The position numbers and the translations under genes are program-made. A stretch of 64,000 nt of DNA from Forficula auricularia (lineage: Eukaryota > Arthropoda > Insecta > Dermaptera > Forficulidae): positions 70,685,335 to 70,749,334 of the forward strand of contig JALMQS010000099.1 of the NCBI GenBank assembly GCA_024734495.1. The letters are read 5' to 3'. This document shows positions 54,901-64,000 of the stretch, in pieces. The notes beneath the pieces are model-generated. The model made no database searches and was not told the origin of the DNA. It worked only from the letters and a program-made list of their open reading frames with translations. Each line of letters begins with the position of its first letter. Position 1 is the stretch's first letter.

Positions 54901-55438
54901 TTCTAAAATATTTGTATTTATTTATAAAATTTTGTTTAACTTTTAAAAAATGACCTTCAAAAATTTTAAAAATTTAAATCTTAAACAATCGAGAAAAATT
55001 CACTGTTTTTAAATTTAAATTTTCATTATTTTTAAAAATATTTATTTATTTTTATTTTTCAATAAAAATTGAAGATAAAATTTGACGAGCCTATAGTGTA
55101 GGAGAACGTAGGTGGTTTTAATTGTCAAACTTTTGCTTTAAAACAATTAAGAAGAATTTGCATTCATGTTGTTGTTTTTAGAAAATAATTCCATGTCGTC
55201 TGCTTAGAGTGTAAACCTGCTGAATCCATTTTTTTTTATCATATATGACATATTGATACCGTTCGAAAGAAAAAGAGATGCAGCATCGTCCAAGTAAAAC
55301 TGTTACTTAAAATTACGATCGTAAGTTAGAGAAAAAAATCTGAAAAATAGTTTCTTTCAATAACAATATTAAATTTTGTTTGTTTTTTGTCTGCCCTTTA
55401 AAATTTCCTTGTTGTGAGTTAGCAGTTTTACACTCTAA

Positions 55439-55629
55439 GGGCCGGTTGTATGTCGCAAAGTAAATGCTTTTACCACTAACACAGGGTAGATGGTAAATGG
55501 AGGGATTGGATTGGCCAATCAGATGCCAGGCATTGTCAGTGCCTGTCATCTGATTGGCCACCCCAGTCCCTCCATTTACCATCTACCCTGTGTTAGTGGT
55601 AAAAGCATTTACTTTGCAACATACCGGCC
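55439..55629. mobile_element. Palindromic PIF/Harbinger MITE, copy 2
   Basis: GGGCCGGTTGTATGTCGC and the mirrored right end GCAACATACCGGCC; a stem of about 85 bp with central CCAATCAGATGCCAGG / CATCTGATTGGCCACC, as at 15173-15379. TAA precedes the left end; the right end has lost a base and the duplication is not clean. Confidence 0.82.
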
Positions 55630-57090
55630 ATTGTTGTTTCACCAGCAAATTGAATAAAATAATTTAATTTATTTCTAGCTTTTATATATTTTCAATGGCT
55701 TTGCCTTCATCTTCAGACATATATTATATTTTGTTTTTCTTAAATTTTTATTAATCTTTTTTTTAGGATTTAACTGTTCAGATTTGAATGGAAGCAGTTA
55801 GTGAACATACCTACTTCGTCTCGACAACATGGTTTTCTTTTTTCATAAGGTGAAAAATTATTATTATTATTATTATTAATTTTACTTGTTTTCGATTGTT
55901 TTTTAACACATAAAGCTCTGGTGTTTTCTACCCGACTATCCTTCTCCCCTTCATATAGGGAAATATTACTTTTGACTTCTCATCTATTCAAACATAGATT
56001 TATAAAAAAAAACTTATTAAATCATACAAATAATAATAAATTCCATTGGTACTTTTTGAAACAATTCTTAATACTTTGATAATTGAATTTTGTTATTTAA
56101 ACAATTGTTTGCATTTTTATTGAGTGATTTAAGAATCCCTCGAGACTAGTAAGTACTTTTTTAAGGAGTTTCCTCTTTAATTAATTTAATTCCCGAATCA
56201 TTCGGAAATGCATAATTATCTGCCTTAAGGCGAATTGTTTTCTATCTCTTTTTGAAATCCCTATAGTCTTTTGATATTCTATTAGTCAACCTATTCTTAA
56301 ATGAATAAAAGCGATAATCTTTATATCTTTAGAGATCCTTTAATGAGGGATGTGACAATTTCCACCTTACTCGCTGCCATTTTCTATTCTTTTTAATGTC
56401 ATTTCGCCCATTTAATAGTCAAAATTAAATAAAAATATTTCAACACACATTAAATATTTTAAATAGAAATGATTTTTTTTAATATATAAAAATAAAGGAA
56501 AAGGGGATGATCTTAAATAAAATGTAATGATTCTATTACAATTAAATTTTATAATTTGTTTGAATATAGTTACGTGCTAGGTTTGACGAATTTTCTGATC
56601 ACTTACTAGAGTATCTCTTCATGTTTTAGGCTACAAATCCCTTATTTTCCTTTAGCTATTTGTAATGTCGTATTTTATCCTCATTACCTTATGAAAAGGT
56701 AGTAATGGATATCTTGTAGAGATGTGAAAATTCGAAGTTGAAATTTTTATATATCTGTACGTTCAATATATCCTGAGTAGGTACATAAAAGTAGTTTTTA
56801 GAACATGTTTTTCTATGCCTGAGTATCCAAAATGCTGGTTTGACCGGTGAATCAAAAATAATTTGAAATTTTGAAATTAGGTGTTTTGGCTAATTAATTC
56901 AAAAATGATATCGCTTAATTATTGTTTTATTTTAAACTACTTTATGCAAGCTAATTAATTAAGTATTTTCGGAATTTCTCCAAAATAGCTTTATCGATTT
57001 TGATTAAAAAGAAGGCCTTTTACTGGCTACCAAAAAAGCTTTTATTAATAATTTCCGTAAAATTGATATTTTTCGTGATATTAATTATTT
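55630..57090. other. No gene; hammerhead remnant at 55685-55720
   Basis: Minus-strand CTGAAGA (55716-55710), stem GAAGGC-AAA-GCCATT, GAAAA in place of GAAAC: probably dead. (ATT)n at 55858-55878. The rest is AT-rich. Confidence 0.45.
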
Positions 57091-57406
57091 AATGAGTGGA
57101 TATTGATGAGGCTGTCCAAAAAAAGAAGATAATTTATACTATCTTTTTATTCATAAACTGACGTTTAGGAGGCTATTCCCTCCTTCTTCAGGGTTTTGAA
57201 AAGTCAGTGATTACTACATTATAATTCTGCTGAGAATGAAATACAATATATTATTGTTATTGTCACTGAAAGAGGAGACAGAGGGGTAATGTCGCATTGA
57301 TTTCCTTCACTGACTTTTCAAAACCCTGAAGAAGGAGGGAATAGCCTATCAAAATATAGTATAAATTATCTTCTTTTTTGGACTGCCTCATCAATATCCA
57401 CTCAAT
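57091..57406. mobile_element. Inverted-repeat element with eroded hammerheads (H2 type)
   Basis: GAGTGGATATTGATGAGGC is mirrored by GCCTCATCAATATCCACTC; AACCCTGAAGAAGGAGGG occurs on both strands (minus 57198-57181, plus about 57323-57340). GAAAC is mutated to TAAAC on the minus strand and lost on the plus strand. Confidence 0.65.
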
Positions 57407-58536
57407 TTCACTTATCAGTCCCTCCCCAAAAAACTACTCCAATCTTATTTAATTATTCAGAAAAAATGTGGTTCCTAACAAGAGACAAATTGGATTTTTT
57501 ATCTAATTTATTGAACCAATTATTTTACATGAATTAATGTATACATTGTATTTGAGCTTCGATTTCGGAGATTACTTCTCCACCATTGACTGTCCTTGAT
57601 CATCTTTTTAGTCTTGTTTTTAATAAGAGGAAAAAACTAATTAAATAAAAAAACCTCTTTTCCGATAATTATTTCAATTCCAATTCATTCTTCAGTTCCC
57701 TCTTATTCTTTTTATCTAATAAATTTTCTTAAAGAAATAACTGTACTGGGTCTAATATTATATTATGTTTTCTTTAATAGTAATTTGCCTCTTGTTAAGG
57801 AATATATATTTTTATTATGAAACAAAATTAAAAATATGTATTTATGTCTGTTAATTTGTTTACATCAAGTGTAGGACACACTCTTTATTCTTATAAATTC
57901 ATCAACACTTATTCTATTTTCTGCAAAAAAGGATTAATTTTGAATTCATATAAGATTATTTTTTTTTCTTTTTTGTCTCCATTCAAATGAATTTGATCCT
58001 ATCAAGGGAGCCAAGAGAAATGATGAAAATGTTTGATCTTCACATCTCGGTTTTCATATTAAAGAATTTGTTGGAAAAGCTGCCGAGCTAAAAACAAACA
58101 AACAAACAAACACATTTTAATTTTATTCTTCTTTCTCTCTTTTAAAATCGTTTGTATTTTAGAAACCTCATTCAAAAATTTTGTTTTAGAGGTGGAACTT
58201 ATTGAAAAGTTTTTACTATGGTCGATTCTAAATTTGCTTGATAGTTCAAATAGTGCCATCTCTTTTTTATTTCTATGTAAAACATGACTTAATTCAACTT
58301 TTCTTAGGTCGCATTTTTATGGCATTAGTTAAGAATTTATTTGTTTCTTACAAACAACTGGAGTTTTTTTTAATTAAAAAACATCTATCATGCGGCATGT
58401 TTCTACAATAGTTTCTACGGTTCACATATTACTATATTTTCTTTAAAAAAAAATCGCTTGTTTGGAAATCGTCAGCAAATGCTGTTAAAACAACCTATAA
58501 TCTCATAAGTGCTCATTTTATCGATTTCCCGAAAAC
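57407..58536. other. No gene seen
   Basis: AT-rich; (AAAC)n-like run at 58092-58112. Nothing recognised. Confidence 0.45.
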
Positions 58537-58702
58537 CGAGGGGTGAACCGCGATTGGAATTAGATGTACACGTCTCTGTAATTATGTGGAAATTATTTTG
58601 TAATTCATTAGATAATGTCCCTTCATCTATTGTCTTCTACTTGGAAATGAAAGTGGAAGTGGAAGTAGGTTTACTCGATATTAGATCGCGATTTACCCCT
58701 CG
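58537..58702. mobile_element. hAT-like MITE family M1, 166 bp
   Basis: Flanks CCGAAAAC (58529-58536) and TCGAAAAC (58703-58710), 7/8. Ends CGAGGGGTGAACCGCGAT and, inverted, CGAGGGGTAAATCGCGAT. Confidence 0.87.
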
Positions 58703-59376
58703 TCGAAAACTATGTATTTTAAAATAAAATATTTTAAATCGAGAAGATGGAAACATTTATTGATCTATATTTTGTCTATTTTATTTACTACTTGATTAAT
58801 TGAATGTTTCGGTTACTTTCAAGTATCCATCTTCTTATCTTATTTGTTTTGTTATATGTATTTTAATGAATTAACATTTGATTATATCACCAGTATTATA
58901 GATATAAAAATTGGTATTGTAATTATGTATATTTTGTAGTCTGTAGGGTGTCCATATAACAAACATATTGTTCAAACTTTCTTATTTCATAGACTTCAGA
59001 TATTGTGCTGAGAATGGACACCTAAAAGTACCCGGAACATCCAATTAATCAATTAATATCTAAATAAAGAAGTAATCAAAAAATATAGATCCGATCACTT
59101 CTTGTTTCAAAAATCAAGGAGTTGATCTATTCGCGGCATATACAATTAATAATTGCCCAATCTCGAAATTTTTTGAAAATTGAGTTAGGTGTAGAATAAT
59201 GTTACGGGTATTCATGTAGGTTAACTGCAGTAAGCCCATATACCTATTTTGGGAGCATATAATGTCATTAGGTTTCTTAAGAAATCCATTGTCATATTCA
59301 TATTCAAAACATTGCTGTGTAAAACATACCTTTTTTGACGTGGCGTTACTGCATTGGATGTACAATATAATGGAAT
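58703..59376. other. No gene seen
   Basis: 58795-58840 (minus) may be a decayed hammerhead element (AAGATGGATACTTG, CCGAAAC). The 90-codon minus ORF at 59114-59386 is unrecognised. Confidence 0.35.
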
Positions 59377-59386
59377 AGTAATTCAT

Positions 59387-59646
59387 ACAGTGACTTTATA
59401 GGGACAGTGGCGACACGTAGGCCCATCCGCCATTTTGAGTCGTATTTTAAGCTAAATAATATTAGGAAATTTAAGATAATATTATTATTATTACCTTTTA
59501 TTTTTAATTAAATAATTTTTAATATGTGTAAAGAATGTGTTTAAATATTAATTATATCTTAAATTTCCTAATATTTATCAATTTAAAATACGACTATGAA
59601 TGGCGGATGACCCTGCGTGTCGCCACTGTCCTTATAGAGACACTGT
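59387..59646. mobile_element. MITE with 10-bp duplication (MULE-like?), 260 bp
   Basis: Perfect duplication AGTAATTCAT at 59377-59386 and 59647-59656. Ends ACAGTGACTTTATAGGGACA and, inverted, ACAGTGTCTCTATAAGGACA, continuing as GTGGCGACACG; arms about 100 bp, including GTCGTATTTTA and AAATTTAAGATA. A 9-11 bp duplication points to Mutator-like transposition rather than hAT or mariner; this is inference from length alone. Confidence 0.78.
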
Positions 59647-59656
59647 AGTAATTCAT

Positions 59657-60759
59657 CTCTTATCCTGATATCTGGTGGCAGAAAGGTATTGGGAAAACAT
59701 TATTTCATTCTTCCGTATCTCTGTTAAATAGCCTTCCTGATTTTCGCTATTAGAAATATTTATAAAAAAATTAAAAAATTAAAATGAAGTAAATAGATCT
59801 TAAAACAATAAAAGCTGTAGTCAAGGGATTCATAGAAAACGAAAAACTCATATATATTCCAATCAATGGTCTCATTTCACCATAAGTAGTTATACCAGAA
59901 AACTCTTCTCAATCATCAATTTGAATAACAATTCCTAAAACATTTACATAGATGTATTGATTTTTTATGAAAAATAATAATAATAGTAATATTTCCCTTC
60001 TAAAATCTGATATTTAATTATTTTTTTATCTTGTGATTAATTATCGGCTGTAACAAACCCATGCATCTCTTTCCTTATCTTAAATCCAAAACCTACACCC
60101 GAACGGATCTCAACAATTAACTCGGCTTGTCTTGTAATTAATAATCCTAGATACGATCGCTTAACGAAAAACTGAAAACACTTATTAGCCACGATAGGGA
60201 GTCGAATGAAAGTTAAAAAAAAAATGAAACTAGGATCATTACCATAAATATTCGAATTAGAGGGGTTTAAGGGATTCGGGTTCAATTTTTTAAGATTTAT
60301 TAATGGATTTTATTTTTAGACTTTTAAACTTCGATTTAAATAATAAACGACAACAACAGAGTAAAGTTTTCCCCTTTAATATCAGGGTTTAGGAAAAAAT
60401 TATAATAACACCTGAGAAACTCTACGATTACTTGTATTAATAAAGTTTTGCTTGAGGCTTACGAAATGTGTTGAAGGTTATATGAAAAGAGAAGTTGACA
60501 AGTTAACAAGATATGCCTTCTTGATAAGTGAGATACGAAAACAGCAGGCCTTGTATTAGTGATAATGAAAGTGTTGGATGCAACTCGGGTCATAGCATCA
60601 GTCATGAAACTGTCAAATGAATAACATATAGTATTTACCATATGTTGGAACACAATAATACATCAGGGAAATTGATAGTAGAGATAGGGCTTCTTGTTCA
60701 CCGTCAAATTAGATTCAAATCAATTGAACCATAGCCTTCGTTAATTTTTACCTATGACT
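59657..60759. other. No gene seen
   Basis: AT-rich; several ORFs of 60-80 codons without recognised domains. Confidence 0.4.
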
Positions 60760-60764
60760 TGGAG

Positions 60765-61513
60765 TGGATGGCCAAATTATTAGAGACAGTACACTTTTTC
60801 TCTAATTTTCAAGTTTAAATGTATTTTGTGAGCAAATAAATTCTTTTTAAATATTTTTTAAGTGATAACTTCATTTGGCGCGCCTTGCACACTTTATTTC
60901 ATTTGGCAGTGAATGGGATTGAGCCGTCACGCGTCACGCTGCCACGGTTGGTACCAATTCAAGCCACAGATGGCGCTGAAGCATTAACTCTAAGCTCAAA
61001 TTAATATCTTATATTTGAATTTTGGCGCTCATGTATATTTTTATTTTCCTGGGCAGTAAATGGGATTGAGCCGTCTCTCGTCACCAAAATTTATTTCTTT
61101 ATAAAAAATATAAATTTTAATAATTTTAGACATATTAGAATTATAAATACCATATAAGTTATCACTTCTGTTGTGTGGTCTCAAGCACACACCCGATTTT
61201 TTTTCTTTATTTTTGTTGTTGGTATCATTATTATTCGTCTGATATGAACCCCTTAGAAAACCTATGGGAGTTCACGAAACGGGAGATCGCCAAAGAAATC
61301 ATCACCTCCAAGGGACTATTGATAGAAACCCTTATCAGAGTGTGGCATCATAGCCCCAATCTCCAAAACAACGCAAAATTATCCATAAAAAACATGCCCC
61401 AACGACTGAAAGCCGTAATCGCAGCAAAGGGTGGGCATTACAAAATATTAAGATTTTACTTAATTTTTAATATTATTAATAGAATTAAAGTCCATAGCGT
61501 CCATATTATTTAA
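60765..61513 (+). mobile_element. Decayed Tc1/mariner-like element
   Basis: The left end GTGGATGGCCAAATTATTAGAG resembles Tc1-type termini (shown here in two parts: GTGGATGGCC, AAATTATTAGAG). A transposase C-terminal fragment follows at 61232. Between them, GGCAGTGAATGGGATTGAGC (60905) and GGGCAGTAAATGGGATTGAG (61051) are diverged direct repeats. The right end was not identified. Confidence 0.5.
61232..61465 (+). pseudogene. Tc1/mariner transposase, C-terminal fragment
   Basis: The reading SSDMNPLENLWEFTKREI matches the SPDLNPIENLW block around the third catalytic acidic residue of Tc1-type DDE transposases. It continues to SIKNMPQRLKAVIAAKGGH, the usual C-terminal M-P-x-R-x-x-A-V-I-x-x-x-G-G-x-T/Y block. 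The N-terminal HTH domains and first two catalytic Asp residues are missing, so no activity is possible. Open for about 75 codons, suggesting recent loss or chance retention. Confidence 0.8.
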
Positions 61514-61641
61514 TTAATTAAGTAAGTTTGCAGGCACTTGGACAGGTTTTTAAGGCGAAACGTCGCAAGAATCAATGACAATTTTTTGATTTACACCTTA
61601 AAAACCTGTCTAAGTGCCTGCGAACTTACTTAATTAATTAT
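61510..61641. repeat. Inverted repeat with GAAACGTCGC core
   Basis: TAATTAATTAAGTAAGTTTG mirrored at 61622-61640; GCAGGCACTTGGACAGGTTT mirrored as AAACCTGTCTAAGTGCCTGC. The left inner side has GGCGAAACGTCGC, a hammerhead-like 3' half. It abuts the Tc1 fragment. Confidence 0.6.
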
Positions 61642-61674
61642 TAATAGATTTTAATATTTTTATAAAATAAACTG

Positions 61675-62390
61675 TCACGTTCTGATGTGGCCATCCACTT
61701 GACTTTACCATACCTGGCCCCTCACTTAAATTTAATAAAATTATTTATAATCATGTAGGGGGTGGGTAGTTTTTGCATTTTTAGACTTCTGGGGGCCCAC
61801 TGATTATGTATACAAAATTTGGTTGAATTTGGTTCATAGATCTATATTTTCATTTTTTGCCCCTACAACCCCCCCCCCGATTTTGTGTGGTTAACTTTCA
61901 CATTTTTAGTCTTCTGGGGCCCACGGACTATGTATACAAAATTTGGTTGAGTTTGGTACAATGGCCTATATTTTCATTTTTTGACACTACTCCCCCCATT
62001 TTGAGACGTTAGTTTTTGAAATTTTAGACTTCTGGAGATCCAATAATTATGTATCTATACAAAATTTGGTTGAGTTTGGTATGAGGGCCTATATTTTCAT
62101 TTTTTGACCCCCTCCCCCCATTTTACGCTGTTAGTTTTTGCATTTTAGACTTCTGTCGGCCCACGGATTATGTATACACAATTTGGTTGAGATTAGTTCA
62201 AGGGTCTAGTTTTTTATTTTTTGATCGTACACCCCCCCCCCCCCCCATTTTGAGCGGTTAGTTTTTGCATTTTTAGACTTATGGGGGTCAACCGATTATG
62301 TATACAAAATTTGGTTGAGTTTGCTCAAATGGCCTAGATTTTTAATTTTTAACCCCCTCCACCCCCTTAATTTTGGGTCGATATTCACCA
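61675..62390 (-). repeat. R1-array element, large
   Basis: Starts GTTCTGATGTGGCCATCCAC (shared end), then 5-6 R1 modules of about 115-125 bp (TATGTATACAAAATTTGGTT at about 61805, 61929, 62055, 62169 and 62298) with C-runs up to 14 (62230-62245). It ends at an (AAT)n break near 62392, so the unique end is missing. Confidence 0.8.
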
Positions 62391-62970
62391 AAATAATAAT
62401 AATAAACTTCAACAAAAGAAAATGATTTAAAAATAGGCGAAATGAAATGCGGAAAAATCACAATGAAAGAATTGATATTTGTTTGTTATCTCAAAATCAG
62501 ACTCGAAATATTCGGTCTATTTGACTTGATTAATAATTTTGATAGTTAAAACTATTTACTTATCTTATGAAAATGACGTCCTATATGAAATCGATAGTGA
62601 TCAAAAAGAGGGGGGAGATTGTAAAGATAGAGTTCTAGGTTATGCATTCGTATCGAACGCTCTGGATTGCGGGTTGCATCATGAGGCGTTAAATATTAAA
62701 ACCTTGAGTTTTTGAATGTTACTAAAATAAATAAAAAATAATTTTCCTCTACTACTAAAGCTAGTAGTAAATCTATGAAATAAATAGTGTTAATTAACTG
62801 AAATTAATTAAATGTGACAAATCATTCATCATTGATCGCATGTTTTAACACGATGTTTAATTATTACATTTTTCCTCTGATTTGTCACATTTAATTCTGA
62901 TAATGGAACTGAAATTAAGCTATTTGTTTAATTTGTGCGACTCCCTAAAATTTATAAAAATATATAATTA
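62391..62970. other. No gene seen
   Basis: AT-rich; TGTGACAAATCATTCATC near 62813 has a partial inverse (GATTTGTCACATTTAATT) near 62880, a weak foldback. Confidence 0.4.
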
Positions 62971-62975
62971 ATTGA

Positions 62976-63240
62976 ATGTAATGGAAGGCAGCCCAGGAGT
63001 GGTGAGGAAAGAAAAAATTAACACATATCAAATATGGTGTAATTTATTGGAATCCTTCCTCCTTTCCTTTCAAACCGACGTTTCGGAGGATTCTTCCCTC
63101 CTTCTTCAGGGTTTCAAAGGGTCAATGAATGAAACAAATAAAATGTTTCCTTCTTCTCCCCACAGTAGTGTTCAAAACTTTCTTCTTTTTTTAGCAAAGT
63201 CATAGAAAAACAATTTTTTCCTCCTTTTCTTAATTAAGAA
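62976..63240 (-). mobile_element. Hammerhead-bearing element (H2 type), best-preserved core
   Basis: Left end ATTGAATGTAATGGAAGGCA as in 50596. The minus-strand core at 63074-63113 is unmutated: CTGAAGA, GGAGG-GAAGAAT-CCTCC, GAAACGTCGG. The right half is replaced by the adjoining SINE from about 63240, so the mirror arm is incomplete. No ORF. Confidence 0.65.
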
Positions 63241-63552
63241 AAGGAGGGGGAAAAAAGTGTTAAAGGCCTGTGTGGGATGGCCCCTCAATCGTGAAAAGAA
63301 CAGAGTAGAAGGAAAGAAGCCGGGATCACGAGTCAATTTCAAAAACTTAGATACAATCCAATATCCAATTTACTAAGGTTTTAGGGGCTTCGAGCAGTGG
63401 TAAATTCTCCGTTCGATAAATTAGGTTTTTTTTAAATTTATCTCCCACTTAATTTTTATTACCAGACCCTATACTTACAGAAGCCGGGAATCGAACCCGA
63501 GACCTCCGGGTTGCCAGCCAGACATGCTGACCATTACACCAGGGAGGCGCTT
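63240..63552 (-). mobile_element. tRNA-derived SINE, about 310 bp
   Basis: The minus strand begins at about 63552 with CCTCCCTGGTGTAATGGTCA (A box), a possible anticodon arm TCTGG...CCGGA, and CTCGGGTTCGATTCCCGG (B box). The acceptor stem does not pair, so it is a SINE head and not a tRNA gene. The body holds ATTGGATATTGGATTGTATC and GTGATCCCGGCTTCTTTCC, shared with 12030-12205. Confidence 0.7.
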
Positions 63553-64000
63553 TTTCACTAACAAAAAATAATATTCAAATGTTATTTCTAGCTTTGTTTA
63601 ACATATGTTACTGCTAAGAGTTTTTCTCACAATCTCACACCCACTGCCCGTAGTCTTGATAACTATCTTCCGTAACGCGAAATCTGATAAAATTCTAAAT
63701 ATAAATAAGTAAAAACTATTAATCCAAATTCCGTCTGAGTGTTCGATTCAATCCTATTTTTGCAGAAATGATGTTTTGAAAGCTATGGTGTATTTTGAAT
63801 GGCTTATTTACTCTTATTGTATCTTTTGTTCGAAGAATTTTGTATTGAAAGATCTCCTACTAAATTGAAATTCCAATTCTTTTGACTTCTGCTTTTTGTA
63901 CTTTTTTCTTCTCATCCTTTCTTTCAATATTTAAAGGAAAAATTGTGCAATTTTTTTATCTTCAATAAATTTCAAAAGCATTTCTTGATCAGCGAAACGG
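63553..64000. other. No gene seen
   Basis: AT-rich to the window end; nothing recognised. Confidence 0.45.

Noticed and set aside
63480..63552. tRNA gene on the minus strand
   Set aside because: A and B boxes are good, but the acceptor strands do not pair and the body continues as a SINE shared with 12030-12205.
1..64000. Retroviral or viral integration
   Set aside because: No long terminal repeats, gag/pol/env readings or viral motifs seen; the only polymerase debris is LINE-type.

Overview
The window is AT-rich (roughly 70% A+T by eye), has short low-complexity runs everywhere and contains no long open reading frame. It reads as repeat-dense intergenic or intronic DNA of an animal, most likely an arthropod. 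That assignment rests on the mixture of element types (hammerhead-bearing Penelope-like debris, hAT, PIF/Harbinger, P and Tc1/mariner derivatives, RTE-like LINE ends, tRNA-derived SINEs, Helitron tails) and on a CCGACTTCAAAAA-type repeat that I associate with insect genomes. I cannot assign an order or species. No complete host gene can be supported. A few short exon-like islands with splice signals (around 1.3-2.0 kb, 3.1 kb, 11.6 kb, 18.2-18.6 kb, 37.1 kb) could belong to a plus-strand gene with very long introns, at low confidence.

Layout. 1-5 kb: end of an R1-module element, two hAT MITEs with 8-bp target duplications, a Helitron-like element ending in hairpin plus CTAG, and hammerhead motifs. 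5-14 kb: an inverted-repeat element carrying two opposed hammerhead motifs, a TTAA-flanked family (two inverted copies, one with a nested hAT MITE), a hAT MITE at 8.6 kb directly beside a PIF/Harbinger-like element (9.1-10.9 kb) that still holds a 51-codon MADF-like ORF and was itself hit by an R1-array element, then a broken hammerhead element and a 674-bp hAT. 15-25 kb: a palindromic Harbinger MITE with TTA duplications inside another inverted repeat, R1 modules, two head-to-tail hATs, and a 5'-truncated LINE with a perfect 10-bp duplication. 26-31 kb: two opposed TTAA elements around a 640-bp long-TIR element, a hAT nested in another hAT, a SINE and a Helitron tail. 32-42 kb: a P-like element with a THAP exon, a tandem array of about 182 bp units broken by an RTE-type LINE (11-bp duplication) and by another repeat, and a tRNA-headed SINE carrying a LINE endonuclease fragment. 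44-64 kb: further TTAA, hammerhead-bearing inverted-repeat, Harbinger, hAT and Tc1 elements, a MITE with a 10-bp duplication, and a large R1 array.

Two themes stand out. First, at least fifteen hammerhead-ribozyme-like motifs, mostly with a vestigial stem III, sit in ORF-less inverted-repeat elements of several families. This resembles the small hammerhead variants known from Penelope-like retrotransposons. Second, a modular unit of about 120-130 bp (R1) with homopolymeric C/G tracts recurs in tandem inside several otherwise unrelated elements. The genes here do not form a pathway: what is coding is transposon debris, and the interpretable biology is mobile-element nesting.
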